DNA from: Rhodopirellula baltica SH 1
GTDB lineage: Bacteria > Planctomycetota > Planctomycetia > Pirellulales > Pirellulaceae
DNA length: 64,000 nucleotides
Direction: 5' to 3'
Assembly: GCF_000196115.1 (NCBI RefSeq)
Contig: NC_005027.1
Coordinates: 372,001-436,000 of the forward strand
The notes below the pieces were generated by a model, which saw only the letters and a program-made list of their open reading frames with translations, had not been told where the DNA came from and made no database searches. Position 1 is the first letter of the stretch. The number at the start of each line of letters is the position of its first letter. Shown here one piece after another: positions 20,601 through 30,900 of the stretch. The position numbers were made by a program, and so were the translations under genes.

Positions 20601-21461
20601 CCGCAGATAGAGCAGGTCGTCGGACGATGGTTGGTCCCGGCGCCAAATCCATTGCGGAGTCGGTGACTTGGCAACCCAATCAAACGCGTTCGCAGCAGAA
20701 GGTTTCTTGACGTTTTTGCCTTCGGTCGCAGCACCACTTTGGACGTAGGAATTCAACACGGACTTGGCGTCCGTTGCAGTCAGCTCTCGAAGCTGAACGT
20801 CTTTGAACTCACAAGTCATCGGAGGTCCGGCGTGCAACTGCAACGCCAGGATCCCACTGCGGCGAGCTTCCGGATGGTTGTCGGTCAAGTCCATCGTGGT
20901 GACGCCGTTGACCTGGTGAATTTGCCGGTCACCCACCGCGATGATGGTCAGCTCGTTCCATTCCCAATCGACCAACTTTTGCGAGCGGTCGCCCACTTCG
21001 CCGACCACCTTGGGTTTGCCATCCGAACCGACTTCGACCTTCTGGAATCGCTTCGCGACGATACCACGCCATTTCTCTGCGTAGAGCATCCCAAAGAAGT
21101 CGGGCGATTTATGCAGATCCGCCTGGTAGCCTTTGACAACAAATTCTTTCGGATCGATCAGTTCGCTTCGATATTGCACGCCGCTGTTGTTGCCACGAAA
21201 ACGGACTTTGGTTTTGAAGACAAAGTCGCCGACCTCACCGCCTTGCCAGACCAAGAATGTGTTGCCCTTGGTTGGATTCTCTTTCGTGGTTTCGCCATGA
21301 ATGACTCCGTCGCGAACAGACCAGAAGGAATCGTTCCCAGCCCATCCGGAAAGGTCTTTTCCGTTGAACAAGTTTTCGAAGGAGTCTTCTGCCTGGACGG
21401 ACAAAGAACAGACAAACGAAAGAACGAGACACGCGCGTGTCAAATATCCGAGGTGGGTCAC
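17661..21461 (-). CDS. DUF1080 / propeller / PVC-type haem-binding fusion protein
   Basis: 1266 aa, secreted ([24 protein letters not shown]). Domains in order: DUF1080 (about 27-230, [30 protein letters not shown]); a beta-sandwich with [25 protein letters not shown] (about 265-410); a PVC-type sorbosone-dehydrogenase-like six-blade propeller (about 430-830, [37 protein letters not shown]); a HEAT-like helical region; and a C-terminal cytochrome c with haem motif CASCH in [23 protein letters not shown] (about 1130). It probably oxidises a sugar and passes electrons to the haem in the periplasm. It forms an operon with the downstream sulfatase (2-bp spacing). Confidence 0.9.
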   Translation of the reverse strand: [1266 protein letters not shown]

Positions 21462-21733
21462 AGTGGCTTTGCAAACAGGTGGGAGGAAACAAGTTGGCGT
21501 CGTTCCAAGCCAGCCTTTGATGAAAGCCTGAGCTTGGTGTCGATCAAACGCCGCTTTCGATCACGTCACAGTTCGAGCGTTTCGCTCGGGCGTGATGGAA
21601 ACGAGCTTGTCAAATGAGTTGACGATGCAGGCAGGGAGCCTGCGAAGGTGAGTTTTTTGGGTGGGATTCGGGAGGGCAGCCAAGCGTATAGACTACCATC
21701 GCCAAGATGATCATAGATGCTCTGAGGCCTCGT

Positions 21734-24208
21734 TCAATTGGCCTCGACCAAAATCGAGCCACTGAATTCGCCATCGAGAACCCAACGGTTCTGTTTCTTG
21801 GTCACGGAAACAGCCGATCCGTTGACTGAAACCGATTCCGCGCCTTCCAATTCAGGTAAATCCAAATTCGCGGTGACTCCCTCGGGCAAATCGACGGAAA
21901 GCTTGAAACCCGATTCGCAATTCCAATCCACGTGGATGGGGCCATGCTTGGACGGCACTTTTCCGCGAGCAAATTTCAGATCACCCGGGCAAGGACGCAC
22001 GAGGACTCGTTTCCAACCTGGGCGGACAGGTTGGACGCCAAGCACGTGACGCGGCAAGAGGTTCGCTGGCGCCGCACCCCAAGCGTGATTCCAATCTTGG
22101 TTGGGTTTGTACTTCATCTCCCAAGCCTCCCACGTGATGGTCGTTCCGCTGTTGACCATGTGTTTCCAACTGCGATCGCCATCGGCCAACATCAATGCCA
22201 GTGCTTTGTGCTCGCCGCCGTTTTGAAACAAGGCGTCCATGAAGTACTGCGCCGCATACACGCTGCAGTCCATGCCTTTGGTTGCCAGCCAATCGACAAC
22301 TCCGGCCTGTTTGTCTTCTGGAACCAATCCAAACGCGAGCGGAAAGAAGTTCGCGTGGATGCTGCTGTGTTCGGTCCCAACGCCGTCGCGGTAAATGCCC
22401 GTCTCCTCATCGAACAGCGTTTTTTGGAAGGCGGCCACGGCCAATTCGGCACGGGCCGCGAAAGCATCCGCATCTTCGGTCTTTCCCACTGCCATCGCCA
22501 TCTCGGCCATTTGTTTCAGAGCCTCGATGTGAAACGCGTTGACGACCGTGTTGATCTCGGTGAACACAAACCCGTCGCGTTCTTTCTGAGGCCAATCAAC
22601 GATGTCGTGGCGACTTCGATCCAATTCATCACTGCGGACCAACCCATCGTCGCCGCTGCGATGCAAAAGTGTTTTTGACTTCAGCGATTCGTAGCGTTGT
22701 TGCAACCACTTTGTGTCTCCGGAGTTCATCCATTCCGCGTGAGCCATGAACACCATGTGAGGAGCCCATTCGGTCGGCCACGTGCCGTTTTCCATCAACC
22801 AGTCAAAGGTCCGAGCGGCCATCGTGACGTGATCGTCCGTTGAATAGTGACTGAGCTGATTCAAGTAGGCATCGGCTTCGTACGGGATCCGTTCCCGGTC
22901 GCCATCGACGTAGACGCCGGCAAAGGTGGTGGCTTTGATGCTGTACTTGCACAGATCCCAAATCCGATTGAGTGTCTCATCGGAACATTCAAACGAGCTC
23001 GCGTCATCGTTCCACGTCTTCGAGAACGCGGCCCGCCGACAAATTTGATCAAACGCAAAGTCGGCTTCCAGCCCTTCGATCTCGATCCAGCGAAACGGCA
23101 TCACGGGTTGCCATGCGGATGGCGTCAGCACCGCGGGCGGATTCGCGTTCATCCGTCCCGATTGCTGAATGTTGCGGTCGTCGACGGGAGTCGGCACGAT
23201 CCAATTGCCTCGTTGCTGCCCACGACGCACGGACGTCATTCCATACCGAACGGTTCCCGGTGGGGATCGGTCGATGCATCCTTCTTTAATCTTTTCACCA
23301 AAGTGCACGTTGACTGTGCCACGTCCGTCCGCGGGAACAGGCATGACGATGTTTCCAAACGCAACCTTGCCGAAATCAATCAAGGTGACTTTGTCGTTGA
23401 TCCGTTTGATTGAGACGGGTTCTTGCTCGGTCAGCGACACATGCTCGCTTGCCGGAATCAAAGGCAACTCTTTGATGAACAGATTGCGGAAGCGATAGGT
23501 TTGCCCCTTTTCACCGTGATGCTGAATGCCAATGAAACCGCTGGAGTCCATCGCATCCCGGAACCGAACCGTTTGCACTCCGTTGAGTTCAATCGTGATG
23601 ACATCATCGATGCAAGTGATCGTGTAGCGATTCCATCCATTGCGATTGAGTGCATCGCGGACACGCGGCTCGGCAAAGAACTTCTGCGACTCCTCTTCGT
23701 GCGCGCGAAACTGCGTTGTCGAACGGCCCTTTGTGCTCGGCCATATCCAGCGGCGTCTTGCTTCGTCAAATAATCCGCCGGACCAACGTCGCTCAGAGCC
23801 ATCGCATTCGGCCTGATAGCCGTACACTTTTTTCTCCGCATCCTCATCGACGTGGCAGCGAAACATCACGCCCGAGTTGGATGGTCCTTCGGGCAAATGA
23901 ATGTCAACGCTCAGCCGAAAGTTGGAATACTTCTGCTCGGTCACCAAAAAGAATTTGTTGTCCGCCTTCAGGTGAATTTCGCCATCCACCACGGAAGCTT
24001 CGCCGTGGGAATACGGATTCCGCCAACCGGACAGATCCTTGCCGTTGAACAGAGGTGTGTAGCCACGACTGAGAAAGCTGTCACGCTCCGCCTCGACATT
24101 GGCATCAAGCTGCGGCCTCGCAATGGTTGCCAATGTCTCGTTTGCCAGAGCAAGCGTATCGGCGACCAAGAACAGGGTGATTCCAACAACAAATCGACTG
24201 TACTTCAC
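21734..24208 (-). CDS. DUF1080 fused to GH78-type alpha-L-rhamnosidase
   Basis: 824 aa with a signal peptide ([22 protein letters not shown]). DUF1080 covers about 45-255 ([59 protein letters not shown] given here in parts). It is followed by a short beta domain ([17 protein letters not shown]), then a rhamnosidase six-hairpin domain with [24 protein letters not shown] in the position of the GH78 acid block and [15 protein letters not shown] near the end. The same fold as the 1.1-kb-longer enzyme at 2015-5443, but smaller and with DUF1080 in front. Likely removes rhamnose from a polymer in the periplasm. About 270 bp of unremarkable sequence separates it from the gene downstream. Confidence 0.87.
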   Translation of the reverse strand: [824 protein letters not shown]

Positions 24209-24253
24209 GGTGGAGAACTCAGGAGGGTGGGGATGCAGCAGGGAGGAAGTCGG

Positions 24254-24451
24254 CTATTCGCCTTTGCCGATGTCACCGGCTTCGCTCGCTTCTTTGGCTT
24301 CGGCCGCGATCATCGCATTGTATTCATCAATCTGGGACTGTTCCAAATCAGCCAGATCATTGGTGGGTTCGGAGGAGCCACATGCGGTGATGAATCCAAA
24401 CGGTTGGACAACTAGACAATTGACGCGCGGGCCGAACCGAATTCGATTCAA
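24254..24451 (-). CDS. Small lipoprotein with replaced N-terminus (probably truncated)
   Basis: 65 codons. The C-terminal part, CGSSEPTNDLADLEQSQIDE..., looks like the small acidic planctomycete lipoproteins that start with a lipobox Cys (here ITAC, Cys at residue 24). The first about 17 residues (MNRIRFGPRVNCLVVQP) are antisense to a LamG-type gene fragment, so the native signal peptide appears to have been lost at a junction near 24400. The new N-terminus is basic then hydrophobic and might still work as a signal. Whether it is expressed is unknown. Confidence 0.5.
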   Translation of the reverse strand: MNRIRFGPRVNCLVVQPFGFITACGSSEPTNDLADLEQSQIDEYNAMIAAEAKEASEAGDIGKGE

Positions 24452-24782
24452 TCATCGAACACCGCCTTCGGGAGTGGTGTTAGACGGGACGAATCTGGTC
24501 TCAAAGGATCCATACCAAGTCCGCGTGTGGCAGCACGTTGTCGCTCGCAAATCCGGCAACGAGTTGTCGCTATGGATCGACGGGAACCTCGCGGCGCAGC
24601 AAGAGGACGACGCTCCGCTGCCGGCCAACATGCAAATCCTGATCGGGCAACTCTACCCGACCAAGAACTATCGTCCTTACGTCGGACAAATCGACGAAGT
24701 CGCGTTCAACGACCGAGCTCTGTCGAAACAGGAAATCCGCAGGCACATCCGAGCCTCCGGGCGACTCGTCGATTTTGACTGA
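24414..24782 (+). pseudogene. C-terminal fragment of a LamG/concanavalin-like domain protein
   Basis: About 120 codons without a proper start: RIRFNHRTPPSG..., VRVWQHVVARKSGNELSLWIDGNLAA, MQILIGQLYPT, YVGQIDEVAFNDRALSKQEIRRHI. This is the typical C-terminal half of a LamG-like jelly-roll domain (WHHVV, LYVDG, IDEVAIYNRALS pattern), often found in planctomycete FecR/LamG proteins. Everything upstream is missing, and the truncated edge abuts the truncated edge of the lipoprotein on the other strand. Confidence 0.75.
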
Positions 24783-24868
24783 GTGTTTGCTCGCGTTTTG
24801 ATGGGTTGAGATTCACCGACGCATCGAACGGTGATGATCCCATTGCGTCCTCAATTCTGCGTTCGATG

Positions 24869-25759
24869 CTATGCCTTCAAATATTGATTGAACCAGGCAA
24901 GCGTTCGTTTCCACGCCAGTTCGGCTGCGGCCTCGTCGTAGCGAGGTGTGGTGTCATTGTGGAAACCATGATTGACTCCCGGATAAACGTGTGACTCACA
25001 AAGCACTTCGTTCGCCTTCAACGCTTCGTTGAAAGCTTCCGCGCCAGCCATGATTCGAAGGTCGAGCTCCGCATTTTGTATCGACAAAGGAGTCTTGATT
25101 TTGACGACGTCTTCCGCATCTGGTTGGCTGCCATAGAACGGCACTCCAGCGTCAAGAACGTTGGGCAGTCGAACCGCGAGTTGGTTGACCATGCCCCCAC
25201 CAAAGCAAAAACCGACCGCACCGACCTTCCCCGTCGAAAGCTCATGCGTGTCGATCCATTTGACAGCGGCGACGAAGTCTTCCGTCATCTCGCCACGGTC
25301 ACGACGCCTCTGCATCGCGCGACCATCATCGTCATTGCCGGGGTAACCGCCCAACGGTGACAAAGCATCCGGTGCCAACGCGAGAAAACCCTCCACGGCC
25401 AATCGTCTTGCAACGTCGGCGATGTATGGATTCAAACCACGGTTCTCATGAATCACCACAACACTGGGAAACTTTTCACCGGTCGCCGGTCGAGCAAGCA
25501 AACCACTGATCTGACCACCGCCTTCAGGCGAATCATACGTGACCGTCTCCGTCTTGATTCGCGGATCCGTCGCGGAGACTTGCTCGGCCCATGCGTAGTT
25601 AGGTGAAAGACTTTCTTCGAGCGCCTCGACCGTGACTCCTCCAACGGCAAATGCGGCGAGTCCCTTCAAGTAACCTCGTCGATCCAATCGCCCATGAGCA
25701 AAGTCGTCGTACAGATCGAGAACACGTTGTTCAAATTGGTCTGCGGTTTTGCGTTTCAT
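24869..25759 (-). CDS. Dienelactone hydrolase family protein
   Basis: 296 aa. The catalytic triad of the family can be seen: Cys in GFCFGGG, Asp in QNAELDLRI and His in GVNHGFHND; the ENRGL motif ([13 protein letters not shown]) is also typical. An N-terminal region with [16 protein letters not shown] resembles a Tat-type or hydrophobic anchor ([11 protein letters not shown]), as in the YghX/DLH group with export signals. It hydrolyses esters or lactones; the natural substrate is not deducible. It stands alone between the LamG remnant and the propeller gene. Confidence 0.9.
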   Translation of the reverse strand: MKRKTADQFEQRVLDLYDDFAHGRLDRRGYLKGLAAFAVGGVTVEALEESLSPNYAWAEQVSATDPRIKTETVTYDSPEGGGQISGLLARPATGEKFPSVVVIHENRGLNPYIADVARRLAVEGFLALAPDALSPLGGYPGNDDDGRAMQRRRDRGEMTEDFVAAVKWIDTHELSTGKVGAVGFCFGGGMVNQLAVRLPNVLDAGVPFYGSQPDAEDVVKIKTPLSIQNAELDLRIMAGAEAFNEALKANEVLCESHVYPGVNHGFHNDTTPRYDEAAAELAWKRTLAWFNQYLKA

Positions 25760-25888
25760 CGAGTCGATTCCTTGTTACGGGGCAAGTTCAAAACAGGTCT
25801 CGGATTCACCCTGGTAAGTGGCAGCATTGATCGCATCAGCCGTTTTGACGTCAACCATGGTAGCGACGTCCAGGGAGGACATCTAGAA

Positions 25889-25922
25889 ATTGGTCGCGTG
25901 GCGAGGGGGCCACGCGACCAAT
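25889..25922 (-). terminator. Hairpin after the propeller gene
   Basis: A perfect 14-bp stem (ATTGGTCGCGTGGC / GCCACGCGACCAAT) with a 6-nt loop begins 16 bp beyond the stop codon of the minus-strand propeller gene. The T-run after the stem is weak (ATTTCT), so it may be an RNA-stabilising hairpin or an imperfect terminator. Confidence 0.55.
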
Positions 25923-25938
25923 CGAAAATCTCAACGGA

Positions 25939-27504
25939 TCAGTTGCTACTGGTGTCATCCAACGGCGGTCGTTGGGGACGATCAGGACGGTCGTCTTCCT
26001 GCTGACCGCCAAAGCCCCCGCGCCCGCCGCCTCGGCCGCGATCACCGCCACCACGGTTGCCAAATCCACCACCGCCGAAACCGCCGCGTCCGAATCCACC
26101 ACCGGGGCCTCCCCTTCCTCGGTCACCGCGTTGCGCCATTTCATTTGAGTCCGGTGTCACATCCGCGGGCACCGGTTCGGATGAGTCATCGAAGGGACCT
26201 GCGACGACGCAGTAAAGATGTTTATTCGATCGAATGAACAACTTGCCATCGCTGTAGGCCGGCGATCCGCTGAACGATTCAGTCTCTGTCGTCGTGCGAT
26301 TGACGGCGAGTTGTTTTAGTTCTTCTTGCACATCAAAGACGAACATGTCGCCGTTGCCTTTCATGTAGTACAGCTTGCCATTGACGACGATGGGTGACGC
26401 GTAGTCCGAGCCGCCACGTCCGCCGCCCGAACTGCCGCTTCCCCCTGACAAACGAATGCGGTCGACCATCTCGCCTGATTCCTCATCGGTGCGAGTTAGC
26501 ACGTCGTTGGCGATCATGTAGACCGTGCCGTTGTAAGCCACCGGTGTCGCGAAACGCCCTGATTCAGAACCGTTCCAAGCCACATGAGAATCCGTCACGT
26601 CACCGGCTCCTCCGGCGCGAACCGCAATCGATCCGCTACCGCGACCTCCAACAACGATGACAACATCTTTGTCAACGACCGCGCTGGTGCTGGCTTGATC
26701 TGATTCGCCCGCCAACGCGTACCAGCGAAGCTTTCCGTTTTCTGGATTGATCCCCCATACCTCGCCGGCAACTCCGACGACCAAGTCCACACCGTTCTCC
26801 GTTTTCGCAAGCGCCGGTGTTCCCCACACGTTGTCGAGTCCCTTTGCTTCTTGACGCCAAATTTCTTTGCCAGTCGATTTGTCCAAAGCCACCAAAGCTT
26901 GGCTTTCCGAAGAAGCCGTCACGATCACCTTGTCATCCAACAAAATTGGACTGGAGGCGGAACCCCAACGGTGAGGATCAGATTCGGTGCCCAACGGAGT
27001 GTGCCACAACTGGTTGCCATCGAAATCAAACGCGAACGCGCCGGTCTTTCCAAAGAACACGTACACGTTTTCTCCATCCGAGACGGGCGAGTGCGAGGCG
27101 TAACCGTGCGATGGCACTCCGGCACCCGTATAAGGATCTTCCGGTTGAACCGCGTCGATCGACTTCTCCCAAATCATTTCGCCTGACTTGGCGTCCACGC
27201 AAACGAGATGTCTTTTCAGATCATTGATGTCGCCGGGATTGGCACGATCGAGCCCATAGCCGGAGTAGCACGTCACAAAGACTCGATCGCCAACAACGAT
27301 GGGACTGGAAACACCCGCTCCCGGAAGAGCCAGCTTCCACTTGACGTTCTGTGTCGGGCTCCATTCAACCGGAACGGATTCGTCGCTGTTGACGACTCCT
27401 GATCCATTTGGCCCGCGAAACCGAATCCAATCCTCGGCATCGACAAGAGAATCGCCTATCGCGAGCGTCAAGAGTACGACCAAGTAACGTTGAAAACCGG
27501 TCAT
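25939..27504 (-). CDS. PQQ-like beta-propeller protein, secreted
   Basis: About 521 aa from the ATG at 27504, which starts the signal peptide MTGFQRYLVVLLTLAIGDSLVDA; the frame is open 16 codons further up. It begins with the planctomycete motif WIRFRGPNGSGV and WKLALPGAGVSSPIVVGDRVFVTCY, then repeats of PQQ/pyrrolo-quinoline-like blades (DKSTGKEIWRQEA, NPENGKLRWYAL, VAYNGTVYMIANDVLTRTD). The last about 75 residues are a low-complexity Gly/Arg tail (GRGGFGGGGFGNRGG...). These proteins are commonly periplasmic; whether this one binds PQQ is unknown. Confidence 0.88.
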   Translation of the reverse strand: MTGFQRYLVVLLTLAIGDSLVDAEDWIRFRGPNGSGVVNSDESVPVEWSPTQNVKWKLALPGAGVSSPIVVGDRVFVTCYSGYGLDRANPGDINDLKRHLVCVDAKSGEMIWEKSIDAVQPEDPYTGAGVPSHGYASHSPVSDGENVYVFFGKTGAFAFDFDGNQLWHTPLGTESDPHRWGSASSPILLDDKVIVTASSESQALVALDKSTGKEIWRQEAKGLDNVWGTPALAKTENGVDLVVGVAGEVWGINPENGKLRWYALAGESDQASTSAVVDKDVVIVVGGRGSGSIAVRAGGAGDVTDSHVAWNGSESGRFATPVAYNGTVYMIANDVLTRTDEESGEMVDRIRLSGGSGSSGGGRGGSDYASPIVVNGKLYYMKGNGDMFVFDVQEELKQLAVNRTTTETESFSGSPAYSDGKLFIRSNKHLYCVVAGPFDDSSEPVPADVTPDSNEMAQRGDRGRGGPGGGFGRGGFGGGGFGNRGGGDRGRGGGRGGFGGQQEDDRPDRPQRPPLDDTSSN

Positions 27505-27965
27505 CGGTAAGATCCTGGGAAAGTGGGAAAAGACTGTTTGAAAAGAAATCACGGGTGCTTCGTTTCACCGCATGTCCATCGGGCCACGGCTGAGAGTTTA
27601 AGGAAGTCCGCGGCGGGTTGGTGAAGCAATGCTGGGATCGATACAAAACTGCATCCAAACGGCGTCCATCAGCCACCGGCGATCCCGACTTGGGCCCAAC
27701 GGTGCCGCTCGGACATTGAGTGGAACCCCGCAACATTGGCCAGGTTTCTACACTTCTCTGCCAGCAATGCATGAGAAATGCCTGTCCGGAATGCACGGTT
27801 GGGCCCGTGATTTGCCACGTTGCAGGCGGATTGGACGGCATCCAATCGCGGCAGATGCTGGCGTCTGTGATCCGCTCGAATCCGCCAGATTCCGTTGGCA
27901 TTCGGCGGACAACTTTTTGTAGGCTGCGGTTCAATATGGCATGAACTACGAAAGATGGAGCCAAA

Positions 27966-30900
27966 GTGTCCGGGAATCGCCTCGATCCAACGCCCGCCAT
28001 GTGCCGCCTAAGTTCGGCCGGACGATTGCGCACGTGCATCGTCATCGGCGTCGTCTCGGTGTTTTGGGCGATCGCTTCTGCCGCTCAACTTTCGGCTCAG
28101 CAACCCGCCGCAGTCCAGCAACTCGCCGTTCAACCAATTGCACCCCAAGAGAATGCGGCCCCCGCAGAACGCTATTGGGAGAGCCAATGGGCGTTTCGTG
28201 AGATCGATGTTGCCAAACTATCCGAGCGACTGAAATCCATTGGGATCGATCTGGGCATCCCGCTCGAAGGCAAGGTGACGGTGCAGTTTGAAGTCGGCAT
28301 TCCGCTGACGGCCCTCACCGACGGAGCCGCCTACCGATTCGATGGAACGCTGACCAGTTCACGCTTGGTCGTCGACCAGTTTGAGGTTCGCGATCTTCGA
28401 ACCACGGTCAGCTATCGCGATGGCGTTGCCACGCTGAGTTCATTGACCGGCTCGGCCGTCGAATCAGACGCGACTTCCAACGATCTGGCGAAAGGCCGCT
28501 TCACAGGAAGCGGGTCACTTGAACTGGTCCCCCAAGGCGACGCGTCCGCAAAGTTGAAAGTGGACGACATCTCATTGGCTCCCATCAGCAAACTTGTTGC
28601 CTCCTTGTTCCCATCCTACGAGCGGATGCTCCCGAAGGATGGCGAGTTGTCCGGAGACGTCCAGTTCCGTGCACCCATCAAAAGCATCGACGACATCGCC
28701 AGCTACGATTTGGAGGGAACCTTTCAAGCCGACGCACTGCAACTTGGTGGGTTGCCACCAACGGATCTGAAAGTCGGCAAGGTGGTCCTACGAGACGGCC
28801 GTCTTCGAGCGGATAGAATCGATTTGCAAACCACTCCGACGTCCGATGCCCCTTCCGTTCGAATGATCGGCAAGGCGGATCTTCCGTTGACCGGCAATGG
28901 ATCGTTCTCATTCGAAGTCGCCGCAGACGATCTTCCGATTGGACAGGTGTCCGATTGGATCGCCGCTTCCGACTCATCCGAAAAAGAAGGGATCGTTCAG
29001 GGCAAACTCGATTTCCGAATCCAAGGCCAAGGCGAACTGGACGAACGAGCGGAACAAACGCAATGGAACATTGCTGGATCGATCGCGTCCCCTTCGGTCC
29101 AAGTCGCAGGTGTTGATCTCGGTTCATTCGAACACGACGTTCGCTTCACGCCCACCGATTTTGCTCTCACTCCGCGCCGGCAAAGTTCCGAGCTCCCCGC
29201 ACAATTCAAGATTCATCGTGTGCAGTCGGAATATCAACTCACCGAGACCGCTTTTGACCTGACCTCGCTGACCGCCGCACTGTTCGGCGGGCAAGTCTCC
29301 GGCCGAGCGACCGTGCCTCGCCGTGACGACGAGGACATGGTCGTGGATCTCAATTTTCGCGGCATCCGACCTGAACTGCGGCTGCCTGTATCCGAAAGCA
29401 TCGAGCTGAAAATCGCATCGACGCTGTCCGGCGAGATTGATTGGAACGTTCCTCTCAACCAGCTATCCAATCCGGTTGCACATCGTGGGTCAGCGGAGTT
29501 GATCGCTTCGTCGATCATGCTGGGCGACGCTCCGATTGGTGATTTAAATGCCAGCGTTTCTACCAACCAAGGTGATTTCCAGTTCGAACTCAGCGGCGAC
29601 CTCTTTGGCGGGACGGTGCAAGGCAACTCCACCGCACAACTGGTTGCTTCGGATCAATGGAATGATTTGCCAGCGCGTCTCCAAGCTTCCCAATTGAAGT
29701 TTGATGGAGTGTCATTGGATGCGTTGGTTGACTTGTTGGCACGCCGAAACGTCGGTCTGACCGGAAAGGCAACCGGCAATGTCTCCGTCAACTTCGCCGC
29801 ACCAAGCGGACTCGGCCGAGGCATGCCAGCCACAGTCATCCCAGACACAACAATCGATCTCGAACTATCGCAATTGAACTATCGTGCTCGACCGCTTTCG
29901 AGAAAGCTGCGTTTAACCGGCCGAATTGAGAGCGACGTGTTCCGGATTCAGTCGCTCAGAGGCGACTACGCGAACGGTTCCGTCAGCCTGCATGGACTGG
30001 TCTATTTGGTCGATGGTGACAGCCAGATCCACCCTCGATTCGACACGCGATTGGTGGCATCCCGCGTGGATTTGAGTCGCGGTCTTTGGTTCCTCGGTGA
30101 CACCGCGGATCAGTTTGTTGGACGTGCGTCCGGCAAGGCAACCGTCACCGGACACACCGAGTCGATTCGGGTGCGAGGCAACGTTGATGGGCGAGACCTG
30201 GACATCTACGGCCTTCCCGCAGGCAACGCTCACAGTGCGTTGGTCGCGACCGCGAATTTTCAATCGTCCAAGTGGAGCGTCAACTTCCCCTCCGTGCGAT
30301 CTCGTGTCGGGGGAGGCCAATTGGAAGGCGGCCTGCTGCTTTCCTCCGGACGCTCGGGTGGCGTTGACATGACGAGTCACTGGAAGACACGACGGATGGA
30401 CTTCGTTCGATTGACCGATCAGCTTGGCCGATCCAGTTCGCTAGCAAGCGGTGAAATTTCAGGCGAGATCTCGCTGCGTGGTAAGTCAATTCAATCCATC
30501 GATGATTTGTTTGGACGCTTTGATTTCAAGCTGGGTGATACCCGCGGTGCGGCGGTGCCCGGGTTGCTTGCCGCATCCCGCTTTCTCGGACCGATCTCGC
30601 TGGCCAACCAATCCTTTGATGTGGGCGAAGCGAAGGGCATCATCGGCCAAGGAGTCGTTGTGCTCGATGAGTTCTGGCTGGGGTCGGACAACGCACTGGT
30701 GCAAGCGGATGGCAAGGTGTACTTGCGTAGTGGCCGTATGGATTTGAATGCGTTGATCGCCACGGGTGACTATCGCGACATTGCCGCAAACTTTACCCAG
30801 TTGGCACAACAGTACGCTCTTCGCTCACTTCTTCCCGCTTCCGCGATCCTCAGCGTCTCAGAACTGCTCCGCGACCGGACGCTGGTCGTGGCGGTGATGG

